Origin: Bradyrhizobium sp. 21
GTDB lineage: Bacteria; Pseudomonadota; Alphaproteobacteria; Rhizobiales; Xanthobacteraceae
Assembly (NCBI RefSeq): GCF_023073335.1
Contig: NZ_JADPJG010000032.1
Coordinates: 248,001-312,000, forward strand
Length of the DNA stretch: 64,000 bases
Direction: 5' to 3'
Shown: piece after piece, positions 1 to 8,891 of the stretch
Layout: the number at the start of each line of letters is the position of its first letter
How positions within the stretch are numbered: position 1 is the stretch's first letter
Translations under genes and position numbers: made by a program
The notes under the pieces: model-generated
Database searches by the model: none
The model's input: the letters and a program-made list of their open reading frames with translations, nothing else
What the model was told of the DNA's origin: nothing

Positions 1-3000
1 GATGGCACGGGCGTTCTTTGCTTCCAGCGGCGTTGCGCCGACGCGCAGGCGTCCGTCGCGGATCGTGAACGGGATCTGCGCCGAGGCCACCGCAATCGGG
101 CCTGCCGACAGCGCGGGCTCGACCAGTTGCCGCAGCCTGTTGTCGTCGGCGACCTGCCCGCCGTCGCTGGCGCGGATGGCGATCTCGAAGGCGCGGGGAT
201 TGAGGCCGGCGATCTCGGCGGACTCGAGGGTCACCGTGCCATTGCCGGCGAGCGCGCCCGTCAGCGCTGCGACGCTGCGGCCCTGGCTGGTCAGCGCCAT
301 CTGCACCGAGGCGCGGCCCTTCGGCAGCGCGAGGTTGCGATAGCGCAGCACCGCCGCATCGACATTGCCGAGGTCGATACGCGCGTTCAACGTCAGACCA
401 TTGGCGCCATTGCGCGCATCAAGGCTGGCCGAGATTTCACCGCCGCCGATGCCGCCCTTCAGCGCATCGAGCGCGAGCGACTGACCGTCGCTCCGGATCG
501 TGCCGCTGAAGGGGCGCAGCTCGATGCCGCCGGGCAATGTGCCGTGCAACGCCTGGAAGGCGACGCGGCCGCGCCAGCCACCGAGAAGGCCCGCACTCAG
601 CGGCTCGCCGGCATCGTGTCCGGCCGCGCCGACGGCCATCGCGAGCGCCGGCATGAGGTCGAGCGTGTCCAGGCCGATTTCGCCGTCGACGCTCTTCTCC
701 TGATCGAGCGACACCGAAAGATGGCCGCGCAGATGCGAGCCGGCCGCGCTGCCGTCGAGATCGTCGAGGGTCAGACGATTGCCGGAGAGGCCGACGCGCG
801 AGGACAGGTTGACGGCCTGCACCGATTTGTCGGCCGGACTGGTCCCGAACAATGGGGCCAGATTGGCATTGCGCACGCGCAGATTCACGCTCGCCTTAAG
901 CTCGGACGATTTGGGCTCCGACAATTCGACGCTGCCTTGCGCGTCCGCGTCCAGCCCGCCGCCGCTGAGCTTGGCGTTCAATTGCGCAGGCCGGCGCCAC
1001 GCGCCGCTTAACCGGCCTTCGAGCTGCGAAGCGCCCTCGCCTGCGGCCACCACGCGATCGAGCCCGAGCAACGCCAGCAGTGCACTGGCCTGCGGTGTCG
1101 AGACTTTCGAGTCCAGCGTGAAGTCGCTGTTGCGCAAGCGGTCGACATCGATGCCGTTGACGGCGGCAACCGGCGTCTGCGCGACCAGCGTCGCGGTGGC
1201 CTTGAGCTGTGGCGCGTCGAGATCGAACACGACGCGCGCGTCGTTGCGATCGGCATGCTCGGCGTTCTTGTCGAGGCTGAGGTCGAGCTTCAGCCGCGTC
1301 GCGCCGGGCAATGATGGGATGGCATCGAACCGCGCGCGCACCGAAGGCGCAAACGGCTCGAGCAGCGCGGTGAGCTCGCGCAGCGAATTGGCGGAGGATT
1401 TCAGCGCCAGCTTGCCGGTGGCCCTGGTGCGATCGAAATTGCCGCTCGCTTCGGTGGTGACGCCGCTGGCCTGGCCGAAGCGCAACTGCTCCAGCGACAG
1501 CGCCGCCGGACCGTAGCCGAGTTTTGCGGTGAATGGCCGCAACTCCTGGCCGGCCGAGATCGCGCGGCCGATATCGAGCGAGAGCTTCGCTTCCTCCGGC
1601 CATTCGCCCTGCGGCCCCGCGAGCGCGCGTGCAAAACTTGCGGCGGCATCGAGGTCGAGACGGTCGGCCTTGAGCTCGGCGTCGATCCGCGAGCCCTTGC
1701 TCGCGCCGGTCTGGACGAAGGCGATGCGGCCCTCAACCGCGCCGCCCTCGATCTCGGCCTTCAGCCCGTCGATGGCGAAATGGTTGGCGGCGATGGTCAC
1801 GTCGCCGGCAAGCCGCAGGGGCCGCGTGCTGCGGCGGTTGACCTCGCTGCGGCCCTGGAGCCAGGCCACCAGCGTATCGGGGTCGGACGATTCGATGCTG
1901 AGGCGGCCGCTGAAACTGTCGGCGCCGGGCGTCGCGCCGTTGAGCGAGAGCTGCGTCATGCCGGGCGCGCGCAGCTCGAGCCGCTGGAAGGTCCAGGACC
2001 TGCCGTCGGTCTGAAGCTCGGCAGTGATGTTCTGGAGCGGACGGCCGCCGAGCATGATCTGATCGGAGTTGAACTCGATCTGCGCCGGAATCGGTGCCTG
2101 CGGGATTGCGGCGAGGCCCGCCCGGAGCGCCGGCATGACGCGCTGCGGATCGGCATCGTCCTTGGCCGTCAGCTTGTCGGCATCGACCTGTCGCGCCGAC
2201 AGCACCGCGCGCAGCAGCGGCGAGGTGCCGAATTTGAGATCGCCGACGCCGCCGAACTTCAGCGCGGTGTCGTCAGGGCCAAAGCTGGCATCGACCTGGT
2301 CGAACTTGGCGCCGGCCGGATCCGCCTTGAGCTTTGTCGTGAGCTTCCAGGGCGTCGGTCCGGCCTGGCCCGGCTTCTTCGCGGCCGGCACCGCGAGCGT
2401 CAGTGCGCCCTCGAATTTCGGCAGGCGGTTGTCGAAGGCGAGCACGCCTTCGAGATCGGCAAGAATGGCGCGCTCGCCGGGATCGATGTTGAGGTGGAGA
2501 CGGGTGGCGTTGCCGTCGGCGCTCGGGCCGGAGGAGATGCGGAACGGATAGCGCACCCCGGCGGCGGTGAAACTACCGTCGCCACGAACCGATCCGGCCA
2601 GCGAGCGCACGTCGCCGGAGAAGGCGATGTCGCTCAGCTCCAGCGTCGAACGGCTGGCGGCGTCATGCAGTGCGATGCGGCCGGTGAGGTTCAGCCGCTC
2701 GATCGCCAGCGAGGCCAGATTGAAGGTGCCGCTCGCGGTGGACGGCAAATCGACCCGCCCTTTGGCGTCGAGGCCGAGATCCACCGCCATGCCATTGACC
2801 GAAAGCTCGGTGGCGCGCCATTCGCCGCGCATCAGGGAGCTCAGGCTGAACTCGACGTCGAGCTTGTCGGCGCGCAGCCGGCCGAGATCGTTGTTGCCGC
2901 CGAACGTGACCGCGCGCAGCCGCAGCGTCGGCGCCGGCAACAGCCGCGCGTCGAGCTCGCCCGCCACCCGCACCGGCACGCCGATGATCCTGCCAGCCTC

Positions 3001-3111
3001 CGCTTCGAACTGGGGCCTGAACTGGTTCCAGTCGATGAAGTAAGGCCCGATCAGCGCGGCCAGCAGCGCAATGATGAAGGCAATCGCCAATCCGAGCAGC
3101 GTCGTCTGCAC
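1..3111 (-). CDS. AsmA family protein (3' end outside window)
   Basis: The frame stays open for 1037 codons from a GTG at 3111 to the left edge, so the C-terminus is missing. A GAGGGGAGA ribosome binding site lies just upstream of the GTG. The product begins with one hydrophobic segment (about residues 3-24), then IGPYFIDWNQFRP and a long repetitive stretch of beta-rich segments typical of AsmA/TamB-like proteins, which are inner-membrane-anchored and project into the periplasm. Family members are linked to outer-membrane biogenesis or lipid transport; the specific role here is not visible. Long open frames on the opposite strand are shadows of this gene. Confidence 0.85.
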   Translation of the reverse strand, partial: MQTTLLGLAIAFIIALLAALIGPYFIDWNQFRPQFEAEAGRIIGVPVRVAGELDARLLPAPTLRLRAVTFGGNNDLGRLRADKLDVEFSLSSLMRGEWRATELSVNGMAVDLGLDAKGRVDLPSTASGTFNLASLAIERLNLTGRIALHDAASRSTLELSDIAFSGDVRSLAGSVRGDGSFTAAGVRYPFRISSGPSADGNATRLHLNIDPGERAILADLEGVLAFDNRLPKFEGALTLAVPAAKKPGQAGPTPWKLTTKLKADPAGAKFDQVDASFGPDDTALKFGGVGDLKFGTSPLLRAVLSARQVDADKLTAKDDADPQRVMPALRAGLAAIPQAPIPAQIEFNSDQIMLGGRPLQNITAELQTDGRSWTFQRLELRAPGMTQLSLNGATPGADSFSGRLSIESSDPDTLVAWLQGRSEVNRRSTRPLRLAGDVTIAANHFAIDGLKAEIEGGAVEGRIAFVQTGASKGSRIDAELKADRLDLDAAASFARALAGPQGEWPEEAKLSLDIGRAISAGQELRPFTAKLGYGPAALSLEQLRFGQASGVTTEASGNFDRTRATGKLALKSSANSLRELTALLEPFAPSVRARFDAIPSLPGATRLKLDLSLDKNAEHADRNDARVVFDLDAPQLKATATLVAQTPVAAVNGIDVDRLRNSDFTLDSKVSTPQASALLALLGLDRVVAAGEGASQLEGRLSGAWRRPAQLNAKLSGGGLDADAQGSVELSEPKSSELKASVNLRVRNANLAPLFGTSPADKSVQAVNLSSRVGLSGNRLTLDDLDGSAAGSHLRGHLSVSLDQEKSVDGEIGLDTLDLMPALAMAVGAAGHDAGEPLSAGLLGGWRGRVAFQALHGTLPGGIELRPFSGTIRSDGQSLALDALKGGIGGGEISASLDARNGANGLTLNARIDLGNVDAAVLRYRNLALPKGRASVQMALTSQGRSVAALTGALAGNGTVTLESAEIAGLNPRAFEIAIRASDGGQVADDNRLRQLVEPALSAGPIAVASAQIPFTIRDGRLRVGATPLEAKNARAI

Positions 3112-3252
3112 GGGTCTCCCCTCGGCCAAACCGGATGCGGGCCTTGCCTGAGCCTCAGGGCCTCAGACGTACCGGAACAGCCCCTTATATAGGGGGAAGT
3201 GTGGCGAAGTCACAGCGACTGTTGCGCGCGGAGGTTAACGCCGGTGTGCGAC

Positions 3253-3358
3253 CCTCATGGTGAGGAGGCGCGAAGGGCCGTCTCGAACCATAGAGGCCCC
3301 GCTCTCGCCCCGCGGCCATCCTTCGAGACGCCCGCCTTGCGGGCTCCTCAGGATGAGG
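3253..3358. repeat. Paired REP-like palindromic repeat (copy 1)
   Basis: Two imperfect palindromes face each other between the AsmA and P450 genes. The right unit, 3317-3358, reads CATCCTTCGAGACGCCCGCC and onward to GGATGAGG. The left unit starts with CCTCATGGTGAGG. The same pair recurs in opposite order at 29513-29614, and the first type occurs twice at 15204-15336, so this is a dispersed family. It may serve as a transcript-end structure for the P450 gene that ends at 3391. Confidence 0.8.
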
Positions 3359-3390
3359 GCCAGTGCTCGCAGGACCAGTGCCGGCGGCTA

Positions 3391-4623
3391 TCACCAGCTT
3401 GCCGGAAGCTGCTTCAGGCCGCGCAGCACGAAGGTGGACCGCCATTCCGGGTTTTCGACGTCGTCGATGCGCAAATCCGGCAACCGCCGCAACAGCGTGG
3501 CGATGGCGATCTCGGCCTCGATGCGCGCCAATTGGGCCCCCAGGCAGAAATGGATGCCGCCGCCGAACGACAGCGGCCTCACATTCTGCCGGGTGACGTC
3601 CAGCCGGTCGGGCCGGTCGGGATAGACCGCGGGGTCGCGGTTGGCCGAGCCGAGCAGGCAGAGCACGGTCTCGCCCTTGGGGATCTTCGCGCCGCCGAGA
3701 TCGTCGATCTCCTCCAGCGCGACGCGCCCGGTCATCTGCACCGAGGAATCGTAGCGCAAGAACTCCTCGATCGCCCCCACCATCAGTTCCGGCCGCGCCT
3801 TCAGGAGCGCGAGCTGGTCCGGATTGCGATGCAGCGCGAGCAGGCCATTGCCGATCAGATTGACCGTGGTCTCGTGGCCGGCGCCAAACAGCAGGATGAT
3901 GTTGGCGGTCAGCTCCTCATTGGTGAGCTTGTTGCCGTCTTCCTCGGCCTGCACCAGCTGGGTGATGAGGTCGTCGCCGGGAGTCTTGCGGCGCAGCTCG
4001 AACAGCTGCTGGAAGTACATCTGCGCCATCATGTTGCTGGCGTTGCCCTTGGCGATCTCCTCCGGAGAGAGCGGCACGGGGTCGAGCAGCCGGCCGCCGT
4101 CGCGCGAGCTGTTATAGAAGGTCTCGCGATGATCCTCGGGGATGCCGAGCATGTCGCAGATGATGGTCACCGGCAGGCGGAAGGCAAAGTCCTCGATCAG
4201 GTCCATGCGGCCGCGATCGACCACTGCATCGATGGCCTGGTCGACGATCGCCTGGATGCGCGGCCGCATGTCCTCGACGCGGCGGGCGGTGAAGGCCTTC
4301 ACGACCAGGCCGCGGAGGCGGGTGTGGTCGGGCGGATCGGCCTGCAGCATCCAGTGGCTCATGCTGCGGAAGACCGGCTCCTCCATGATCTTCTCGCTAT
4401 AGCGGCGCTTGGAGCGTTCGACAAAATCCTTGCCGAAGCGCTTGTCGCGCAGCACGAGGCTGACCTCGGCATGGCGGCTGGCGACGAACTGGCCGAACGG
4501 CGTCACGTGGATCGGATCGATCCTGCGCAGCCGCTCATAGTGCGGATAGGGATTTCGGATGAAGTCCGGCGACAGCGGGTTGAACAGCGGTGCGCCGCCT
4601 GCGCCTTGCACGTGCTCGTTCAT
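3391..4623 (-). CDS. Cytochrome P450
   Basis: A soluble bacterial P450 of 410 residues, a normal length. The I-helix motif GAGHET is at about 247-252, the ExxR motif (EEFLR) at 287-290, and the heme-ligand loop FGGGIHFCLG puts the cysteine at residue 360. It would hydroxylate a small hydrophobic substrate using electrons from a ferredoxin; no ferredoxin or reductase gene is adjacent. The start is the ATG at 4623, because GGAGG stands six bases upstream; the open frame extends to 4731 but that part only translates the operator. Divergent from the TetR gene, which probably controls it. The substrate cannot be read from the sequence. Confidence 0.93.
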   Translation of the reverse strand: MNEHVQGAGGAPLFNPLSPDFIRNPYPHYERLRRIDPIHVTPFGQFVASRHAEVSLVLRDKRFGKDFVERSKRRYSEKIMEEPVFRSMSHWMLQADPPDHTRLRGLVVKAFTARRVEDMRPRIQAIVDQAIDAVVDRGRMDLIEDFAFRLPVTIICDMLGIPEDHRETFYNSSRDGGRLLDPVPLSPEEIAKGNASNMMAQMYFQQLFELRRKTPGDDLITQLVQAEEDGNKLTNEELTANIILLFGAGHETTVNLIGNGLLALHRNPDQLALLKARPELMVGAIEEFLRYDSSVQMTGRVALEEIDDLGGAKIPKGETVLCLLGSANRDPAVYPDRPDRLDVTRQNVRPLSFGGGIHFCLGAQLARIEAEIAIATLLRRLPDLRIDDVENPEWRSTFVLRGLKQLPASW

Positions 4624-4700
4624 GGTGACCTCCAACGGGTTGCCGCATGACACGAAACGCCCGCAGTTCCTGTTGCGCGGCGTAACCATCCCTGAATTAT

Positions 4701-4728
4701 CAACTCGATACATTGTTGTATCGAGTTG
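4701..4728. promoter_or_regulatory. Perfect inverted repeat, probable TetR operator
   Basis: CAACTCGATACA, a 4-base spacer TTGT, and TGTATCGAGTTG form a perfect 12-bp inverted repeat. It sits between the divergent P450 and TetR genes, 22 bp before the TetR start and 77 bp before the P450 start. Position, symmetry and length fit a TetR-family operator controlling both directions. Confidence 0.8.
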
Positions 4729-4750
4729 CATTCTGCCCTAAACTGCGCCG

Positions 4751-5362
4751 ATGTCAAGGGTGAGAACCAGGCCGACCAGAGACGACACGCGCGACAAACT
4801 GTTCGAGGCGGCCGCGCGCGTGTTCGAGGAAGACGGCATCGGCGGCGCCAGCATCGAGACGATCGCGGCCGCAGCGGGCTTCACCCGCGGCGCCTTCTAT
4901 TCCAACTTCAAGAGCAAGGACGAGCTGATCATCGCCATGCTCGAGGATCATGTCGAACAGTCGATCCGGCGCAACATGGACATCCTCGCGCAGCACGACA
5001 ATCTCGACGACTTCATCGCGGCGCTGAAGGCGATGGACCGCACCAGGCAGGACCCGCTCGGCCGCTCGCCCCTCCTCCACATGGAGATGATCCTGTTCGT
5101 CGCGCGCGCCGAAAAGCGCCGCCCCGAACTCGCCAAACGCCTGCGCGCGCGGCGCAAGCTGGTCGCCGACATCGTCGAGGCGACGCTAAAGGACAACGCG
5201 AAGGGCGACAATCTGAACCCGCCCTGGATGGCGTCTGTCGTGCTGGCGCTGGAAGACGGCTTTCGCCTGCACCGGCTGATCGATCCGGAGACCACGCCGG
5301 CCGACAGCTTCTTGCGCGCGATCACGGATTTGCGGCGGAGAACGGGGCTGGCGTCGGATTAG
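4751..5362 (+). CDS. TetR/AcrR family transcriptional regulator
   Basis: A 203-residue protein with the N-terminal TetR helix-turn-helix: TRDKLFEAAARVF, then GASIETIAAAAGF and TRGAFYSNFKSKDEL (about residues 13-60). The rest is the variable ligand-binding and dimerisation domain. It is transcribed away from the P450 gene and starts 22 bp after a perfect palindrome, so autoregulation and repression of the P450 are likely. No strong ribosome binding site precedes the ATG; the short distance to the palindrome suggests a short leader. The ligand is unknown, probably the P450 substrate or a related compound. Confidence 0.93.
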   Translation: MSRVRTRPTRDDTRDKLFEAAARVFEEDGIGGASIETIAAAAGFTRGAFYSNFKSKDELIIAMLEDHVEQSIRRNMDILAQHDNLDDFIAALKAMDRTRQDPLGRSPLLHMEMILFVARAEKRRPELAKRLRARRKLVADIVEATLKDNAKGDNLNPPWMASVVLALEDGFRLHRLIDPETTPADSFLRAITDLRRRTGLASD

Positions 5363-5555
5363 GGTGACGGCTTCGGAAGTTCGTCGCGCTTTCTCGCGCG
5401 ATCGGCCTTGTGAAACGGGTCAACCGCCACTCAGCGTGCGGCTGACACGGGTCACGATCGCATCCCACTGCCCCGAGAGCTCGGGTGCGTAGCGCGAACG
5501 CTGGGCTATCCGCGGCCTGGTGACGTCGTTTACTTGGTGGTACGACGCGGTCGCG

Positions 5556-5572
5556 CGTGTCATATAGACACG
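5556..5572. promoter_or_regulatory. Short palindrome upstream of MAPEG gene
   Basis: CGTGTC-ATATA-GACACG is a perfect inverted repeat with 6-bp arms, 16 bp before the MAPEG start codon and just ahead of its ribosome binding site. It could be an operator or a 5' leader hairpin. No regulator gene for it is evident. Confidence 0.4.
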
Positions 5573-5588
5573 TCAGAGGGGAGCCAAA

Positions 5589-6056
5589 TTGGACAGAATG
5601 AATCTTCACGATCCCCTTTTCGCCACGTATGTCGTTGCTGCCTGCCTGATGATCTTGAAGGCCGTGGCGATGTCATGGCTGACGGTGATCCGCATGGTGC
5701 AGGCCAATGGGGGTTACCGTTCGCCGGAGGACATCAAGAAGACCCCGATGAATCCCGCGCCAGATCCGGCGCAGCTTCTTCCCAACGAACGCGTCGAGCG
5801 AATTCGCCGGATCCAGATGAACGATCTCGAGAGCCTACCCTACTTCCTGGTCGCGGGCCTTCTCTATGTCCTCACACAGCCGTCGCTACGGCTCGCGCAG
5901 TGGCTGCTCTACGGCTACGTCGCCTCACGCCTGCTCCATTTTCTGGCGTATCTCACCGGGCAAATCCACGAAGTTCGCGCGACGCTGTGGACGGCCGGCT
6001 CGCTCATCCTGGTCTTCATGACCGTTCGCACGCTTCTCGTTGCACTCGGCGCTTGA
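5589..6056 (+). CDS. MAPEG family membrane protein
   Basis: A 155-residue integral membrane protein with about four hydrophobic helices. After the first helix, the segment ERVERIRRIQMNDLES is the MAPEG signature (microsomal glutathione S-transferase and prostaglandin E synthase type). Members conjugate or reduce lipophilic electrophiles with glutathione, although many bacterial ones are uncharacterised. The TTG at 5589 is preferred because AGGGGAG lies about six bases upstream; the ATG at 5598 is the alternative. It ends three bases from the convergent SARP-type regulator gene. Confidence 0.85.
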   Translation: MDRMNLHDPLFATYVVAACLMILKAVAMSWLTVIRMVQANGGYRSPEDIKKTPMNPAPDPAQLLPNERVERIRRIQMNDLESLPYFLVAGLLYVLTQPSLRLAQWLLYGYVASRLLHFLAYLTGQIHEVRATLWTAGSLILVFMTVRTLLVALGA

Positions 6057-6059
6057 CGC

Positions 6060-8063
6060 TCAATCGGCCACACCGGCGACCTGCTGGGCTGAAAGGTAGC
6101 GTTCGAGAACGTCGTTTTGCTTGAAAAAGCGCATGGCGCGCAGATCGCGGATCGTTGTTTTTTGTGCCGCATCGCGACGCCGCGTGATCTCGCGGGCTTC
6201 TTCCAGGCGGCCGGCGGCGACCAGATTGGCCGCCAACATACGATGGCCGGTGCCATTGCCCGGATTGTGCCGAACCGACTTGCGTGCCCAGGCAATGCCA
6301 TCCTCATGGCGCCCGAGCGCAAAGCAGGACGCCGTCAATCCTGTCATCCACAAATGCAGCATGCTGTCGTAGGGACTGAGGACGAGAGAACGATGAAGGC
6401 ATGCGACGGCGTTCTCGTATTCGCCTGCCATACTATCGATCATTCCGAGCACACCCCACGCAAAGGCGGAACTGGGATTGAGCCTCACGGCCTCGCTGGC
6501 ATGAATACGCCCCTGATCGTTGTCGCCGGCCGGCCCAAAGAGTGTGAAGCCATATACCGCATGGGCAAAAGCGTCCGTGCCGTCCTGCTCGACGGCGCGG
6601 CGCGCCAGACCGAGCGCCTCGGCCGCGCCGTCCGCCGGTGTGTGCGCGCCAAGCGGCGGAGCCATGACCAGTCCCCAAGCCAGCGCCGCGAGCGTCGGCG
6701 TACGCGCCGGATCAAGGCGGAGAGACTGTCGAAGCAAGTCCATCGCCTTGGCGATGTCCTCACGGGTGCCGCCCCATAGGTGATGAAGGGCACGCAAATA
6801 AAGATCATACGCAGAAAGATTGGTTGGCGGCTTGCGGCGTGCTCGTTGGATCTCGGCGCTACGAACGGCGGGATCGACGACCGCAGCGACACTGCTGCTG
6901 ACGTCATCCTGAAGATCAAAGATGTCGGTCAGTGGGCGGTCATAGCGATCGGACCAGACCTGAGCCTCACTGCCGGTATGGGTCAGCTCGGCCGACACGC
7001 GAATGCGGCTGCCGGCCTTGCGTATATGGCCGCTCAAGACGTACTGGACGCCGAGTTGTTGCGCAATCTGCTGGCTGGTCATTCCCTTGTCCCGGAGGGC
7101 AAAGCTCGACCCATGCGCAATCACCACGAGTTCGCGAAAGCGCGACAAGGCCGTGATGATGTCCGCAGTGACGCCGTCGGCGAAATAGTTCTGTTCGGGG
7201 TCACCGCCCATGTTCCTGAATGGTAGAACCACCAAGGACGGCTTCTCGCCGTGCATGATGAGCGCCAGCGGGGGTGAGACCTCTGGCGCGACCTCAGCCG
7301 CTGCCGGCACGACGTCCTGCGCGTGATTGCTGCGCAGTTCCGCGGCCAGCGATTTGGTTGCCAGATCGGGCTCGGTGCTCAGCTCGCGCTTCAGCAAGGC
7401 AACGATGTCCCGATAATATTTGAGCGCCTCGGCGGTACGTCCGGTTGCGGACAAAGCGCGCATGATCAAGCGATGCGAATCTTCGCGCATGTCATTGAGT
7501 GCATTGGCGCGCTGGCCGACTCGCAGGGCTTGCTCCGCACGTCCCTCAGAGAGCTCGAGCTCGCCGAGCGTCACCAGAGCGCCCAGCGCCAGCTCCGATA
7601 ACCGCTCACGTTCGCCGGTCACCCATTCGCTCCAGCTTTCTTCGCCGACGCTGATGTCATCAGCCATGCGCCCGCGATAGAGGTCCGCCGCCGCACTCAA
7701 GGCATCACGGCTCCCCTCCCGGACAAGCCCCTCAAATTGGCTCACATCGCATGCGATCAGTGTGGCATTCAACGATACGAATTCGCCATCGCTCTGTAGA
7801 GCATCCTGGCCCAGGATTTGACGCAGCTTGAAGAGCGCTTGCCGCAGATTTTGCTTCGCTTGCGCATCGAGGTGAGATCCCCACAGCAAGGTCGACAGCT
7901 TTTCGCGTGACTGCGGGTGAGGCGCCATGCAGGCCAGAAAAGCGAGCAATCCCGCGAGTTTCTTGTTGGGCAAGCTGACGGCGCCATCCCGGCCTGTCAG
8001 TACAAAACGTCCCAGAAGCGACAGCGTAAAATTTGGGCGTGACGTAGACGTCGCTTTGGCCAA
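6060..8063 (-). CDS. SARP-type regulator with TolB-like and TPR domains
   Basis: A 667-residue protein. Residues 10-100 form an OmpR-like winged helix (LSLLGRFVLTG, then LLWGSHLDAQAKQNLRQALF), followed by a bacterial transcriptional activation domain to about 250. Residues about 270-390 resemble the TolB-like module often found beside adenylate cyclase domains (PSLVVLPFRNMGGDPEQNYF, LGVQYVLSGHIRK), and the remainder is TPR-like. No cyclase catalytic domain is present, so it is most likely a DNA-binding regulator with a protein-interaction C-terminus. The regulon is unknown; the nearest divergent genes are the small-protein cluster beginning at 8251. The long C-terminus and DNA-binding N-terminus are both intact. 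Confidence 0.88.
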   Translation of the reverse strand: MAKATSTSRPNFTLSLLGRFVLTGRDGAVSLPNKKLAGLLAFLACMAPHPQSREKLSTLLWGSHLDAQAKQNLRQALFKLRQILGQDALQSDGEFVSLNATLIACDVSQFEGLVREGSRDALSAAADLYRGRMADDISVGEESWSEWVTGERERLSELALGALVTLGELELSEGRAEQALRVGQRANALNDMREDSHRLIMRALSATGRTAEALKYYRDIVALLKRELSTEPDLATKSLAAELRSNHAQDVVPAAAEVAPEVSPPLALIMHGEKPSLVVLPFRNMGGDPEQNYFADGVTADIITALSRFRELVVIAHGSSFALRDKGMTSQQIAQQLGVQYVLSGHIRKAGSRIRVSAELTHTGSEAQVWSDRYDRPLTDIFDLQDDVSSSVAAVVDPAVRSAEIQRARRKPPTNLSAYDLYLRALHHLWGGTREDIAKAMDLLRQSLRLDPARTPTLAALAWGLVMAPPLGAHTPADGAAEALGLARRAVEQDGTDAFAHAVYGFTLFGPAGDNDQGRIHASEAVRLNPSSAFAWGVLGMIDSMAGEYENAVACLHRSLVLSPYDSMLHLWMTGLTASCFALGRHEDGIAWARKSVRHNPGNGTGHRMLAANLVAAGRLEEAREITRRRDAAQKTTIRDLRAMRFFKQNDVLERYLSAQQVAGVAD

Positions 8064-8250
8064 TCCGCCTCCGATTTAATCAGTCGCACTCTGTCGTATA
8101 CATTCTACACGAATTGCCAGCTTTGCGCACATTATTAACGTGCCGATGACGGTGGAGTAACGCCAGCGAAGACGATCGCAGGTTCTGATCGCATTGCGAC
8201 GGGATGCCGATTGGTGAATCGGCGCTCGGCAATTTCATCGGGAAGCAGTC

Positions 8251-8403
8251 ATGCGCGCGCGTCACCTCCTAGCGTTGGTCGCCATCCTTTTCGTAGCCCT
8301 TGCGGGGATCGACGCCGCGCTGACGGTCTTTGCCGCTCCAAGAGCCATGGCCGCATCGGACTCGGCACCTCCGGTCGCACCGCTCCTATTCGGAGGCGAC
8401 TGA
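8251..8403 (+). CDS. Small single-helix membrane or exported protein (50 aa)
   Basis: ATG at 8251 to TGA at 8403 gives 50 residues beginning MRARHLLALVAILFVALAG, with one hydrophobic helix and an AAPRAMA segment that could be a signal-peptidase site. GGGAAG stands upstream. Its stop overlaps the next ATG (TGATG), suggesting translational coupling with the DUF1127 gene. Its ending and overall layout resemble the C-terminal 47 residues of the product at 9249-9608, so the two look like distant paralogues. Function unknown. Confidence 0.6.
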   Translation: MRARHLLALVAILFVALAGIDAALTVFAAPRAMAASDSAPPVAPLLFGGD

Positions 8404-8891
8404 TGGACTCCGACTTCACAATGGCCATCAAGCAGGAGATCGCATTGGCCAACTTCGACGATCGAACTCTCGATTGGCGTGAAGCTACTGACAACACGGC
8501 CCAGAGATGGCCGCGGCATCAGCCTTCCTGTCTCTCGGTGGAGGAATCGACGGTGACGCACGCGTCATTTGCTGAGGCCGCAACCACGTCCCGGGCAAGG
8601 TCCCAAGCGCGCATCCCCGACGCTATTGCCCCTGCAAGGGATTTTCATCCGCGCAGCCTGGCGCCCCTCACGCTGTTCGTCACCTGGTACCAGCGCGCCT
8701 GCTTCAGGGCAGAGCTGCTTGCCGACCTCAGGGACCGGCCCGAATACCTCAACGACATCGGGATTTGCCGGCACGAGGCGACGTCCGAAACCACCCGATT
8801 CTTCTGGGAGCCGATCCTGCTTAGGCCCAGCTAGAGGCGACTGAGTGGACTCCAACATCACATGGCCGTCAAACAGGAGGTCGCATTGACC
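8394..8891 (+). repeat. Duplicated translation-initiation segment (8394-8450 and 8835-8891)
   Basis: Two segments of about 57 bp match at roughly 50 of 58 aligned positions. Each runs from AGGCGACTGA through an ATGGCC to a CAGGAG-xTCGCA-TTG initiation-like site. Copy A overlaps the end of the 50-aa gene and the start of the DUF1127 gene; copy B begins one base after the DUF1127 stop and leads the next small gene. The duplicated part therefore carries the ribosome binding region, not a protein domain. Confidence 0.65.
8403..8834 (+). CDS. DUF1127 domain protein
   Basis: From the ATG at 8403 this encodes 143 residues. The C-terminus, FRAELLADLRDRPEYLNDIG followed by ICRHEA and FFWEP, matches the short arginine-rich DUF1127 (YjiS-like) domain: an LxxL-D-x-LxDIG core and a terminal aromatic residue. 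Small DUF1127 proteins have been tied to RNA binding, phosphate and stress adaptation in alphaproteobacteria. The N-terminal 90 residues are low in recognisable structure. A TTG at 8445, preceded by AGGAG at good spacing, is a plausible alternative start. It overlaps the preceding small gene by one base. Confidence 0.65.
   Translation: MDSDFTMAIKQEIALANFDDRTLDWREATDNTAQRWPRHQPSCLSVEESTVTHASFAEAATTSRARSQARIPDAIAPARDFHPRSLAPLTLFVTWYQRACFRAELLADLRDRPEYLNDIGICRHEATSETTRFFWEPILLRPS

Noticed and set aside
127-3192. Long open frames on the plus strand over the left edge
   Set aside because: They run antisense to a continuous 1037-codon AsmA-like frame with a signal anchor and binding site; GC-rich DNA commonly leaves such shadows.
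3199-4650. 483-codon plus-strand frame
   Set aside because: It is antisense to the P450 gene, whose heme, ExxR and I-helix motifs are intact; no family features in the antisense product.
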